Source: Triplophysa rosa (lineage: Eukaryota > Chordata > Actinopteri > Cypriniformes > Nemacheilidae). Taken from it: 64,000 bases of DNA. The DNA is taken from assembly GCF_024868665.1 (NCBI RefSeq), contig NC_079894.1:9137737-9201736 (forward strand), in the 5' to 3' direction. Positions within the stretch are counted from its first letter, which is position 1, and the number at the start of each line of letters is the position of its first letter. The position numbers and the translations under genes are program-made. The notes under the pieces were generated by a model. The model did not search any database, was not told the origin of the DNA, and worked only from the letters and a program-made list of their open reading frames with translations. Of the stretch, positions 1 to 12,275 are shown piece by piece.

Positions 1-87
1 GTTTTTTGTAAGGAATGGTTTTAACCATTTAGGTTTTTACGAAGGCCTAATCCTGGTTTAAAATAATCCCCATCCGGGAAATCGCCC
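1..87. mobile_element. MITE right end, cut by the window edge
   Basis: The stretch ending in CCGGGAAATCGCCCCA is related to the right end of the inverted-repeat MITE at 51497..51712 (GAAATCGGGC). Only this end is present; the other would lie before position 1. Confidence 0.4.
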
Positions 88-660
88 CATAGACATGTTT
101 CTGTCTTTCCTGTACATTTAGGTTACAGTAGCAGACACTTTTATACAAAAATGAAGCGATACATCATCAGGAGCCAATAATACAAGAAGTTACTAGGTTT
201 CACAAAGCTAGACAAAACCTCTTGAGAGAGAAGAGTTCGTTTTTTTATTAATTATTGAAAGAAAACAGTAGTTAGCATGAGAACCTTTAAAAACAAGTTA
301 TCGAACAAACATATACACAGGATGCGTTCTTTAACTTTGACTTACACTGTATTCACACCCTACAGCAGTGTCTTCAAAATTATAGATTTCTTTTGCTGTC
401 CAAAGTATTTTTAATAAATACTTAGGGCACCGATTACAACATTTCTCTGATCTGTGTCAACAGTTGAACACACCTTTAGAAATAGAGAGAAAGAGAATGT
501 TTAGCTCTAACATGATTGGTTTAATTATGGCAAGGCATTTTGTTACCGGTCTAATAAGGCTGATTTTGGTGACTCATTGTTCCCAGCAGCTGCACACATT
601 CTCTCTCTCTCTCTCTCGCTCTAATAGAGAGGTGTCACAGCTTGGAGTGTGTAAACAGGA
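88..660. other. fndc3b intron, minor repeats only
   Basis: A decayed copy of the SINE-type tail (GCAGACACTTTTATAC) lies near 130..155, and a short CT run lies at 601..617. Nothing else is recognised. Confidence 0.5.
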
Positions 661-850
661 CATTTACATTTAGTCATTTAGCAGACGCTTTTATCCAAAG
701 CGACATACAAAGTAGGAAAAACAGTAGAAGCAATTTGTGCAACAAAAGAACAACAATGCATAGGTGCAGTACAACTGGTCTCAGTCAGCCTATCACAGTA
801 TACGAAGCTAAGATTTTTTTTGGGGGGGGTAGGAAAGTAGAAAAGTAGTA
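661..850 (+). repeat. teleost interspersed repeat with SINE-type tail
   Basis: The copy starts CATTTACATTTAGTCATTTA followed by GCAGACGCTTTTATCC. The same sequence recurs near 140, 1501..1537 (reverse), 13303, 16199 and 30913. The region after it (ACAAAGTAGG..., AACAACAATGC) looks like the body of the same repeat. The family is not named with confidence. Confidence 0.6.
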
Positions 851-1100
851 GAAGACTGTACTAATGGGTCAGATGTTGACGGAAGAGATGTGTTTTTAGC
901 CGATTCTTAAGGACCATGGAAATGAAAAATAAGAGCACAGATGACTTCCTGTTTTAAAGTGAAAGTGAGGCCTCTCCACAGTCCGGGGTTTATTACTGAG
1001 GCCAGAACCACACACACACTTCTCATTGGATGCTTACACACTTGGATTAGCTCACCTATAATAATGTAGCAAACTCAGATCAGTAGTTTAGTTTATTTAA

Positions 1101-1413
1101 AGTGATAGTTCACCCAAAAATAAAAAGTCTGTCATCATTTAGTCAGGCTCTTGTCATTTCAAACCTGTATGACTTTATTTCTTCCGCACAACACAAAAGA
1201 AGATATTTTGAAGAATGTTGTTAACTGGCACCCGTTCGCTTGCATTGGTTTTGGGTCCATTCAGTAGAAGTGAATGGGTGCCGGCACTGTTCGGTTACCA
1301 ACTTTCTTCAAAATATATTTTGTGTTCTGCGGAAGAAAAAGTCATACAGGTTTAAAATGACAAGAGCGGGTGTAAATGATGACAGAATTTGAATTTCTGG
1401 GTGAACTATCACT
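1101..1413. mobile_element. TTAA-flanked palindromic MITE, copy 1
   Basis: Both ends carry the perfect inverted repeat AGTGATAGTTCACCC, and TTAA occurs on each side (1097..1100 and 1414..1417). The body is nearly self-complementary: GAAGATATTTTGAAGAATG on one arm matches CTTTCTTCAAAATATATTTT on the other. It has no coding capacity. The family recurs at least eight more times in the window. A TTAA target points to piggyBac-like or Kolobok-like mobilisation, which is inference. Confidence 0.9.
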
Positions 1414-1500
1414 TTAAATACTGAATCATTCAGAATCAACAAAAATGGAAAATTATGTTCATTTCTAACTTTATTGTTGCATTGTTAATTTGAATAAAAT

Positions 1501-1537
1501 TTGGATAAAAAAGCGTCTGCTAAATGACTAAATGTTA
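1501..1537 (-). repeat. SINE-type tail, reverse copy
   Basis: The reverse complement reads GCAGACGCTTTTTTATCC after TAGTCATTTA, the tail shared with the repeats at 661 and 13303. No tRNA-like head is visible beside it. Confidence 0.5.
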
Positions 1538-1540
1538 ACA

Positions 1541-2790
1541 TTTCTGTAGAGAAACCGAGAGGTTGAAAGAGTCTATTTATAGCACTTTCTTTTATTTAAT
1601 TTCCTTTATGCACAACACCTGTACTTTATAAGCACCTGAATGCTTTTGTACCTCAGTCTGAATCAACAAAGCTTCGTTGGCATGACTTTACATAAAGACA
1701 CTGAAAGAAAGTGAAAGAGAGAGCGAGAAGAGCTGAACTCTTTGACTCGTGGGATTAAGGAAAAGAGAGACATGTAAACACAGCCCCTGATGCTGAGCGA
1801 CTCGCACCTCATCGTGATGCACAAGACCCTTCTTTAACCTTTATATCCTAGCTGACTTCCTGTAAACTCCTGTTTCCGGTGGCAAATATTTAACGTACCA
1901 GCAAACAAAATGAGGACAGGGTGAGCAGATAACAGTTAATAAAGTGAGTTCATGGTGGCACAACGTATCACAAGAAACTACCCAGAAGAAAAGACAACAA
2001 AGAAGTTCAGACAAAATTTTTCAAGCACACAGCAAATTCCCGAGCTTACGCACAAGAGTCAGCGCAGAACTGAACGGGACATGCAAAAACTGAGCCGCTC
2101 TGATCTACTTTGACCTGGGGAAGGTTGCATAGAAAGTCTCTGTGAGAGGAGACCCACAAATGCAGACATGGTGGTTTCCACATTGCAGAAATCAAAGGGC
2201 CCTACTGAAACAACTTTCAGGGCAGATTGTTAATGTCAGGTGTAAAAAGAGATTTACATCCAAATATTCACTCAAAACAATTTACAATCCATTCAATGTA
2301 TACGTTCCATGGGATACAAACCATACATGAACATGTCATGGTGACCAGCTATACAGTAATATGTCACCCCATCATCACAACAGATGACTTTATGTGTAAA
2401 GAAAACTGAGATGGCATGCTACAGCTACACTTTAAAAGACCAAACTGTGTTATGAACTATTTAAGTTCAGAGTGACAATAATGAACATTAGAGACGGGTC
2501 AGTTTAGCAAGCATAATGTTTTTATAACCTCATAACTCTGGCGTGTTGAGAGGGTGAAGTGTTTTGCATACATGAAGCTTTGATGTGCTTCAAAGAAAGC
2601 GTATGTGTGTTGCGTATGGCTCAGATGGTATACAGATGACTAGAGCATGCAGTCAGGAAACAAGACAGTTCTACCAGCACTAGTTAGTGTGCCATTTTAA
2701 AGACAGTCTGATGGTTTTCCTCTTTATATTATCGACCAGCTATGTTTCTTAGTACCAAAATCCACTTCATTTATTTCCAGAATATCTGAA
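1541..2790. other. fndc3b intron, nothing recognised
   Basis: Only short, unremarkable open frames are present, and no repeat ends or splice-bounded coding segment could be seen. Confidence 0.5.
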
Positions 2791-2794
2791 AGTG

Positions 2795-2930
2795 CATTTA
2801 CATTTGTTCATCTATGCATTTTGCAGATATTTATTCAAAGTGGCTTAGAATAGTGTGAACCTGCAACCTTTGCATTGCAAATGCAATTACAAACTACAGC
2901 AACCAAGTAGTTCAGTATTATGTCAATACT
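2795..2930 (+). repeat. decayed SINE-like fragment
   Basis: GCATTTACATTTGTTCATC followed by TTTTGCAGATATTTATTC and a region ending AACCAAGTAG resembles the SINE family at 13303 with many changes. Confidence 0.4.
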
Positions 2931-2979
2931 GGGAAATAAATAAAACCTTTAAATAACAGTCTTTCTGTACGATATTACT

Positions 2980-4890
2980 AAACTCTAAAAAGTGCTGGGT
3001 TGTCTTTGACCCATGCTGGGTAAATATTGGACAGAACAAACTGCTGGTTAAAATGACCAAACTCTGTGTTATTTTTAACTCAAATGCTGGGTTGTCTGTA
3101 CCCAACTATATGGAAACAACCCAGCAGTTGGGTTGAAATATTTACCCAGCAAGGGTAAAAAAACTAAATTGTTTTTAGATTGTGTTAAATTTTGCTTCAA
3201 CAAACTTCACACATTTTGTATCGTGTTAAGATGAATCTACACTCTAAAAATGGCTGGGTTATTTTTTAACCCATAATGCTGGGTTGAGTCCGTTGGGTTG
3301 TTTTGTTGGGTTATTTTTCCACATGTTAAAAACCTTTGGGTAGTTTTAGCTTTCCAGTTGTTGGGTTAAATCTGCTGGGATATTGTGCTGGGTTGTTTCT
3401 ACCCACCGCTGGGTTGTTTTAAGAGGCTCACCTTCCCGCCCTGAAGATGTTGAGTGTACTCCGCAACTTTAATTTCTAAAGAACAAAGGGGCAAGGTCAC
3501 TGGTTGGAGCAATTTGAAAGTAAGTTTTAAATGAATATTTATTAAAACGAGCAGAATTTAACATTTTGCGAGGCAACGGTGTCTTCACTAACATTAGTGA
3601 TGTAATTTAGACGACCAACAACTGTTACCTCAGATCGCCATTACATAAATTGACTCGCATAGTCCTGTTAAGATGTGCGACACTGCGGATAAATACAGTT
3701 TTTAGTTAACCCTATCACATGTAAACTTAGTCTATGAATTTCAATGAGAATTTAACAAAGTGAGTCGAAACCGGCGAGCGCCTCTTTCGGTGTCCACTCT
3801 GGGCATTAAGCAGCCAGTCACTTAACGTTATATTGCTCCCTCTGTTTTAAACCAAACAATATAATTTCAAGGTTATATATATCTCATGTCAGAAAGACAC
3901 AGTGCTAAGTGTATTTGAGTATTGATATTTTATCAGATTGGACTCCAATCACTTTATAGATTGGAACAAACGTGGTAGAATTTCTTCACCGGACAGAACT
4001 CACGAAACCCTTTCCTTATTGTCCTCGCGATGGGAATCATTCGGCATATATATCTCAGTCTTTTGTCATTTTGAATGGATAAGCTCTGGAAAACAAGCCA
4101 TGCTGCTTTCAGCTGTTGATGTATGTTTCAAAGCATTTTACGTGTTTGATATTAACTTTCCCAGGCAATTGGCTTCTACCTGAGGAATAACTTAAAACTG
4201 GTATTTTTTCCTTGATGTTTTTGTTAATATCTGAATTTGTTTTATTTAAATACAGTCAAAAGTAGACATTTATGAATGTTTTTACTGATTCAGATTTCAA
4301 ATTTTACTGTTTATGAACGATTTTAATAATTCACCGATAATTGTTCTAATTGACATGTGATATATGTCTGTTGCAACATGTAATTGTGCAGAATTTTATT
4401 CACAAATGTTATTTATACTGCTAATGTTTGATATTAGCCATATTTTCATTTATTAGTTATTTTTATTAATTGATATTTGTTGCTACATATTGTGGAGAAT
4501 GTTAATTGTTAAAGTTATTTTATAATGCTTGTTAATGTTTGATATTAAACATATTGTATGTATTTAAATAATGTAACTATTTTTGTATTTAAGCAAATCT
4601 ATAAATATTGCTGTTACTGTAAAAGTTTATATTTTTATTAACAATTATTTTTACAGTCAAATAAATCTGAATTTTTTAATAAATGTCCAAGGTCTTGATT
4701 AACAATGAAGCACAGGAGAAATTAAGAAAAACCCAGCAAAAATAACCCAGAATTAAACACATGAATAGTTAAAATGACTACATTTGGAGTTTTTTTCGAT
4801 AACCAAGCATGCTGGGTAAAAAAAATGCGTAACCCAATGTGCTGGGTGTGTTCTGTCCAATATTTACCAGTTGCTGGGTTGTCAATGAAG
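2980..4890. repeat. TGGGTT/AACCCA-rich inverted-repeat region
   Basis: Two clusters of TGCTGGGTT and its complement lie at 2985..3425 and 4725..4885, separated by an AT-rich body of about 1.3 kb. A shared motif, TGGACAGAACA near 3030 and its complement TGTTCTGTCCAA near 4850, places the clusters in inverted orientation, as expected for the two ends of one non-autonomous element. CACTCTAAAAATGGCTGGGT at about 3240 looks like an outer end. The 2985..3170 part may be a separate short copy. No target duplication could be fixed. The body has no usable ORF. Confidence 0.5.
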
Positions 4891-5659
4891 TGTCATCACA
4901 AGTTATTATCAAATATCAAAAGACTAGAGTCAAAGTTATCGGGTTCAAGGTACTAACCACTCATGTTAAATTAAAGTAAAACTGTTTGTTTGTTATATAA
5001 CAGGGTAAGGCCAGGGAGCCGGATTGTTTTGCACGAAATATTTAACTTTACCATTAAGTTCCGTCGTCACAACACAGAATTCCCACCACTGAGTGATTCC
5101 CACACATACGTTGGTGAAAGTACGCAGCGATATAAACAAATAAATATATTTATCTAAGCGATAGCAATTACACTGACAACCATTACATTTGTAGAAATGA
5201 GCCTAAATTGCAAATAAAAAGCTTAATGTAAAGGTCCATTACTAAAAGCACAAACAAAGTTATTTAAAAAGATTTAATCACTGGTTGTAATGACTGTATA
5301 CAGTTTGTAAAAATGAAAATATTAAATACAATTAGAGAATGTTAAGAATGGTAACTACTAGTATTATTTGTCATATGTTTTCATATTTGTTATATTTTCT
5401 TAGTGTTATTGAATTTTGTGTTAATGCATGCAACTGTTTTGATCATTTGTAACTGTAATGGTTATTATTTACTGTTTTCTGTTTTACTGAGTTTTGGTTA
5501 ACTTTATTAAAACAAGTTATGGTCAGTTTGATCTGCAAACAATATTATACTATTGTAATTAATTGCAATAGTACAAAAACTCATTAATAATTATATGCAA
5601 CAAAAAAGACAAAAATGTTTTGTCCCCATTTTTCATTTAAAAAATCTGGTCACCTTAAT
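4891..5659. other. AT-rich intron, nothing recognised
   Basis: AT-rich sequence without element ends or coding signal. Confidence 0.5.
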
Positions 5660-5931
5660 GTGCGTACACACCGCCAGCTACTCTGTAGGCGTTCCTACAT
5701 TTGGTTGCTTAAGTAACAGTTATAAACAAACCCTGCTATAACTGACAGGAGATGGATGACATGAGCTACGCTGCTTTACTCCTATTGGTAGTCGCTACCG
5801 AAAGTCGCTCATCATTTGCATAAAGTCGTTAACAGTCACTGTCACTCCTGTCGCCGGAAGTCGCCAGGTCTCCATTGAAAGGAATGACAAAGTCGCTTTG
5901 TCGATAGGTGTCGCTGGCAGTGTGAACGCAC
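5660..5931. mobile_element. inverted-repeat MITE (GTGCG ends)
   Basis: The left end GTGCGTACACACCGCCAGC and the right end GCTGGCAGTGTGAACGCAC are inverted repeats matching at 17 of 19 positions. The inside contains repeated AGTCGC motifs and no ORF. No target duplication is clear. Confidence 0.6.
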
Positions 5932-6471
5932 AGTTAGTTCACACGAGACCCTTTTCAACTAAAAACGGAAAACTTTTTATGCGTTTTGGCTGTTCATTTA
6001 CAACACAACAGCGTTTTTGAGGACTGAAAGCGCAAACTTTTAAAAACGGGTCTCAAAGTGCAAGAAACGACGGCATTATCGTTCCCATGTAAACTCTGAA
6101 GGCGGCGTTATCCAAAAAGGATGACATCATACGCATGCATATTAAGCCTTCAGTCTGTAGGCATGCCTGAGTATTCCCCAAACAATAATGGCGGCCTCCA
6201 TGCTACATGTTTGTACAGCGTGACATACTTATTATTTCTTTTTTTCACAAATATGCATTACAATGCTGCCTGCATCTCTCACTTCAAGTCACTGTAATCG
6301 TGATTAATGACTTTTGTTAAAGTTAAAAATCTGTTGCTAAAGATCAATAAATGCAACCTGAACTGCCTATTTACTACAAAATTATCAATAAAAGAACTGT
6401 TAAAGGAATCTTTAACAAAACCAAAAGCGTTGAACAGAAAGTGTAAATACCTATGGATTTCCAATACTACT

Positions 6472-7517
6472 CAGGGTTTTTCCTGCATTGAGAAATTGGA
6501 GGTGGCCGCCTCAGGGTCTCGCCAAAATTATGTTGCGAGTCTTCACAAGAAATGCTGCGTGCCTTTAACACAGTGGTTCTCAAAACTGGGGGTCGTGGCC
6601 TCCTGGGGGGCCCCAAGATGGTTCCAGGGGGCCACAGATTTTGTGGCATTTTAGAAATATAGATATTTATCATACATTTTGTGCAGTCAAACATCAGAAA
6701 AACAACGCCACCAACCAAAAGAATTGATGTTTTAGCATTGTTTAACTGAATATTTTCTTGGTTTAATTAAAATTTTAAGTTTAAGATTATAAGTCTTTAT
6801 TTGGGGGGCCGCAAAGCAATGCACTCTACACAAAGATGGCCTTACAACAAAAAAGTTTGAGAACCACTGCTTTAACACTGTCATTTGTAACTGCAGTTGC
6901 GACATTACGCCACAGTGGAGGCGCTGTTTCGTTATCAGCACACTGAGGCGCTAAAAAGAGTTGCAGAACAAGAGCCAGCCTGTGTTTTGACGGCTGCATG
7001 TTTTGCATCCAAGTACGTTTAATTTATTGAAATTTATTGAATTAACATGACGTACATCATTGTAATGTCTTTAGCTGTGCAGTTGGATCGTTGAATCAGC
7101 GTATACTGTACACAGCGAGTTCGCCAGTATGAACGCACATTGCGTTCAGAACGAATCGCACACGAATGACTCATTTGAACCGATTCATTTAAACTATTGA
7201 ACTTTTCAGTCACTAGCGAATATAAGAGATCATTGAATCATTTAAAGTGAACCACAGAGAACGCAAGATGTGAATGAGCTTTGCTCATTTAGAAAGACTG
7301 GTTGATTCAGTTGGCTATTGTGGGCTGAAAAGTTAGTTGAAATGATAAAAAAGCTTTATTTGATTAAAAAACATTTCTGTTTGGTTGAATAAAAGTAATG
7401 TTTTATATAACTTAAGAATTGTCATTATTATCTCATTTTATTAGAACTTTTAATATGTCAAACTCAAAGATCAGGATGGCACCACCTCCGCCTCATTTTG
7501 AGCCAGGAAAAACCCTG
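6472..7517. mobile_element. inverted-repeat element, long copy (CAGGGTTTTTCCTG ends)
   Basis: The left end CAGGGTTTTTCCTGC and the right end GGAAAAACCCTG are inverted, with CTACT directly on both sides (6467..6471 and 7518..7522). Both ends and the adjoining GCCGCCTCAGG...TTATGTTGCGAGTCTTCA and CACCTCCGCCTCATTTTGAG blocks recur in the short copy at 57256..57507. This copy is longer because it keeps more internal sequence and carries a hAT MITE at 6571..6869. No transposase is visible. Confidence 0.7.
6571..6869. mobile_element. hAT MITE (CAGTGGTTCTCAAA ends)
   Basis: The ends CAGTGGTTCTCAAA and TTTGAGAACCACTG are inverted, and a perfect 8-bp duplication CTTTAACA lies at 6563..6570 and 6870..6877. 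This is the hAT target signature. At 299 bp it has no gene. It is nested in the element at 6472..7517. Relatives with decayed ends are at 28551 and 49703. Confidence 0.9.
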
Positions 7518-10500
7518 CTACTGTGTGTGTGTTTTGCCACAAATGCACTGCACAAAGAACAGAGACACTGCTGGTCCGCATTGGGATGGCGAGAAGAGCA
7601 CTGTGGGAAGGACGTCCAGCATTGTATGTTTCAACAGCTGTGTTTACTGCAGCCGTCTCGCTCCTCACACGCTCATCTCTCCAGTCACACACCTGGAGCC
7701 AGTGATGACGTGGAAATATCTCACATACACACACACTCGTGAACACAAGCTCCATCTCTCTCTCTTTCTCTCTCTCTGCCTCCAAATTATTTCTTGGCAT
7801 GACAGTGACATTAAAACAGAGACCAAAAAATAAAAAACAATATGCTATACACAATTTACACAATAAAACCTCTCTATTGAGCGAATCGAGGAGGGGGTGG
7901 CCTGGACATGGCCTGAGATCATATGACAGGAATGCCGGGGTTGAGACTAAACCGTGTCCTGCTCTGCCCTTCAGATAAGCTTTCTGAAAATAGTCCACAA
8001 ACACACTTCTCTTCATTAGTTACCCTGGATACTGTTCCTCCCCCTATATCCTGTCAACAAAACACAACTACGGTGTCCAGGAAGGTCCTTGTCGGTTTTG
8101 GCCCTGAGAAATAAAATAAAGCACATAGCGGAAAAGCGAATGTCTTCTCACAGCACCAGCTAACTGTTGGTGTTTGACACTGAATTCAAAGCACATATTT
8201 ACTGGTTGGCAGCCATCCTGGATATTTTTCAATGTATGTTAAATACTGTATGTAGATTTGCCAAGGCTGTATAATGTCGGTCAACGCGCACAAGCAGTTG
8301 TACCTGTTAATAAAATGCCAAAAAGCCTAAAAATGTTTCACATTTTGTGAGAATTTGGTAAGAATAAGGTACACCAATCTGGTTTGCTAGCACAAACAAG
8401 CTTTCAACAATCCACTTCACAAACATTCCACTACAGCATATGACTCAATCCAAATTGATTGCCTATTGTAACAGTAACGCTGTTTTGAACAGATACTTTC
8501 ATCTCAGCTGAGTGATTGTGATACTCATAAAAACTAAACTCTCATCAGCGCTAGTGCTTGGATGTCTGAGTGTCAGAATACAGTATTGATGCTGTGGAGT
8601 AAATGAGCAGCACCATGTGGGCCCCCCCACCTATTGCTTCCTTCATCTCCCCATCCTCCAACCACGTGTAAACCAGTTCCGCCACGGGGATGCAAGTCTG
8701 GTGCAAGGAGCGCTGTGGAAATTCACTTCTTATCTTTTAAATCTCAGATCCGCACCGGCCGAGTCAGGAAACTAGCTCCGTTTCCCCCTACAGAACCTTC
8801 ACCTCACTCATCTTACATATCAGCCAAGCCCAGCCCAGTTTGACTAACCCAGACCTTGGGTATGAATCAGGTCAGGAGTTCCCCCGGTCATTCCTGAGCA
8901 CCCAAAAAACAAATGAATCAACAAATAATCAAAAGGACTGAAAGTAAGTGTACAGTATATACAGTATGTGTACAGGTTAAATTATATTTGTAAATTCCAA
9001 ATCTTTGTCCTAACAAATCAAGTAAAACTTGTGAGAATGATTCTGTGTATTTCCTTTAAAGAGAGGTAGTTAAAAGAAGATAAAGGTAGAAGATGGAGAA
9101 CATTAGACTGATTACAATGGAAGTCTTAAAGACGGGAACACTTACAAAGTGAAACATACTTGTCAATGTACTGTATGTAAGGAGGAGGAAAAAGTAAGAA
9201 ATGTTGAGAGACATATAATAAAATGTTCTGGATGGGGTTCAAACTCAGCAGATGTCTTTCCTCTACAGCATTAAACATAAATGAACTTTCATCTTTCATC
9301 TTGACACAGTCTGTCTGAGGTAAACTTAGATCGGTTCATAGACTACACATTTTTGCATTGAGTCTGTGGTGTTATTTAAATGTTGGACTATGTACAGGTA
9401 CATTAGCCTTTAGACTTGTGCGATGCCTGCAAAAACATCACCAATGATAGAAAAAGAAAGATAAGGAACGTCAATACTGCCACATCGCAACATTACCAAC
9501 AACAACTACAGTAATAAAACACGTCATTGACACGCATGCAAGTATCACACAGATTAGGATCCTAGCAAACCCCAGTTTGTGTTACACACCACCTGAGACC
9601 CGAGTCCAGGGATAGTTAACCTAAGGCTGTTGTCATTATGCTTCAAGTCTAGCTGAACTTTCTCTGAAAGGACAAGGGAAAGAATGCAGGAATTCCTTCC
9701 AGGCTGAAGAATGAGGATAAGCCCATGCTTCCCATAGCTGAAATTCACAGTCCCTCATGGTGCTATCAGGCCCAGGCCTCGCATTCCTTCTCCCTAATCT
9801 GCTATCTCCAGCCAGAATAACTAGATAAAAAAAACAAAGCAGTCAGCGTGCGTCGCTAAGGTGAGCTGGAACATTGGCACGGATGACAGTCGTGACCATG
9901 TGACCAACTGGCCAGCACTGGTTTGGCTGGAAGATGTTTTTATATGAGTCTAGTGTTGGGAAGTGGATCAAAGGACGCATAAAGTGGCTCTGTCCCAAAC
10001 CATAGTGATCTTACATAAAAAGCATTTTTAGACATCATATGCATGTGAAGACTTGGACGAATTGTGGTGTGCCATTGCATGTATCCTATTGCTGGTACTC
10101 CCACCACTGTTCCAAAAATAAATTGATATGTTTATTGTGATACTGAACGTAATAAAAGAGTCTTCCAAGGATGTATCCTCTCCTAGGTCAATCAGTTTAT
10201 GAGCACTATTTGTGTGGTCAAACCGAGTAAGCATCTGCCAAGTTGTTGCCAATGTACAGAATCGAGGTTCCATTTTAGTTACAGGTAGGATGCTGGGTTA
10301 AAAGTAGCTGCCTAAAACAGAAATGAAGTCAACTCGGATTTGGAACTGAGCCTATTTTAAGTAGCAAAAGGCACCATGGATACCTAAGACCTTCTTTTGT
10401 CCTTAATCTCTATTCTTGTACACTATTCTTAGGGAGTATTTACATGATAACCATGTAGTAAAAAAAAGAAAAGTTTTATCTTTGCGTTCTTGAAAAGTTT

Positions 10501-11619
10501 CACATACACACGTCAACGTTGTCAAAACAATTGCCGTTCACACAGATTTGGCATATGTAAATAGTGCATCTCTACTGGTCATAGTCGTGCAGCAAACCTA
10601 CACTTTGCTTTACTTTGTGTTGAGCAGCACACATAGTCCCATAGTCTGGCATTGTTGTTTGTTGTATAAACTGAATATGTATAATAATAGGCATGCACAT
10701 CGTGTCATTGTTTTCAAAAATTAGCATTTCTGTATTACACAGAAACGATAAAGATATAGTTTTCAAAAACATGGACTAAGAAACCCTTTCTCAAAGGTTT
10801 TGTTTTCAGGCAACCAAATGAAGTTATTGTGTAATGCCCAAAGTATGGTGGGGCATGTCAATTTAGTCATGAGAATAGTCTGCGTGTAAAGTAGTTTGTA
10901 CACGCAGGTCGCACATGCACATTAAGAACTTTTTATTTTTTTGTTGAAAAATGTATATTTTGTCACCATCAACTTGCCCCAATCTGGTGGGGAAACAAGT
11001 ATCTTAAACGTAGAGACACGTTTGCAGGATGTTAGGAACGTATGCAGGAAACCAAGTTAATGGGCTCCATTAACATGAGAGGAACCGTTAAGTCGGAGCC
11101 TGTGGCTCCCTAGGACCGATTATATGAGAACTCTCAGGGAGCAGATGCATATGAACAAGCTGTGTGCTACGCCTCAGGCATCCTCTTCTTTTTTATGTGC
11201 TGTTGGTCTCATTAAAACCAATAGTATTTTGACACTAGCAGAACATATGTGCGTGTATTACAGAAGATTCAGTCTTCAATACACAACAGGGATGTTGAGA
11301 TGATGTCCAGGCACAGATAATCATTAACAGACACATGTGGGAGCATGTAAACAGTTCGCTGGTTCTTCACTATACTGACCAGGAGGATATGAGGAGACAA
11401 CGGTGGTTCACTCACAAACTGTAGACTACCTTCAACTGACATACAAGAGGAAGTCCTTATGCATTACATAAGTCCTTATAGACCTAGAGGAAAAGATCCC
11501 ACCGAGCTCTCCTTTTATTTTCCCATATCCAAGAGACTGTTATATATATAAATGCTTGTATATAACAGTATAATTTGTATACAGCACATCTGTACATCCA
11601 ATATACTGCCTATTGTCCA
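7518..11619. other. fndc3b intron, nothing recognised
   Basis: About 4.1 kb without element ends or an exon. A CT-rich microsatellite lies at 7751..7778. Open frames of up to 181 codons near 7471..8016 match no family I know and lack splice support. Confidence 0.5.
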
Positions 11620-11955
11620 TAGCATGGTAGCTGGTTTAAGATGGTCATGAGCTGGTTTAAGCTGGTCATGAGCTGGTCCTGAGCTAGCCCTTACGAAAAT
11701 TGACCATGGTTTTACTAAGGTTACTGTAGTAAAACAATGGTTATCACAAAATAACCATGGTTTTGACAACCATGTTTTTGTAAAAACCATAGTAAACGAT
11801 GGTTACTGTAGTAAAACCATGGTTTTGCCCCAAGTAATCAATGCACCAAAAAACCATGGTTACTACACTTGTACAACAAAAAAACCATGGTTAATTTTCG
11901 TAAGGGCTAGCTGCTTGGGACCAGCACATGACCAGCTCAAACCAGCTACCTTGCT
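11620..11955. mobile_element. outer palindromic repeat (GTAGCTGGTTTAAG ends)
   Basis: GTAGCTGGTTTAAG and GAGCTGGTCATGAGCTGG blocks on the left are mirrored by GACCAGCTCAAACCAGCTAC on the right. Between them sits the CCCTTACG MITE at 11688..11906, so this is a short palindromic repeat split by a later insertion. Confidence 0.6.
11688..11906. mobile_element. palindromic MITE (CCCTTACGAAAATT ends)
   Basis: The ends CCCTTACGAAAATTGACC and AATTTTCGTAAGGG are inverted, and the body is full of CCATGGTT and ACTGTAGTAAAACC motifs on both strands, giving a strong hairpin. CTAG is present directly on each side (11684..11687 and 11907..11910). The target may be CTAG or only TA, because the flanks are palindromic. 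Confidence 0.75.
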
Positions 11956-12129
11956 TCAAAACATACCTAACCAGGCAGATGCTGTTTTTTCAACAGGGAT
12001 TTTTAAGATACTTTTTTACTGTTTGGAAGTTTCTAGTTACCATCCACTTTTATTACACTGCAAAGACATGCTGCAACTACTTGGTTTTGCAGAAAGACAA
12101 AAGTGAGCTTTCCCTTTAAACTGTCCCCA

Positions 12130-12275
12130 CAAAATGTGAGCATCAGCAGAATGTTTTCAGGAGTCATGTCCATCATTGGCTCCAGCACAGACCACAGTCT
12201 CCTCAGCTGGAGCGCAGCAGGCAAGTATGGCACATCACCATACCAACCACACTCTTCCAGGGACAAAGAAGATAT
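12130..12275 (-). other. coding-like segment, unidentified
   Basis: The minus strand reads SLEECGWYGDVPYLPAALQL, then RRLWSVLEPMMDMTPENILL and MLTFCGD. The composition looks like protein rather than random frame: rich in L, E, M and P and free of low complexity. I do not recognise a family. A weak acceptor (CCCTGGAAG) precedes it. It could be a captured exon or pseudogene fragment, or chance. Confidence 0.25.

Noticed and set aside
7471..8016. 181-codon minus-strand ORF
   Set aside because: No recognisable domain, crosses the end of a transposable element and a CT microsatellite, and has no splice support.
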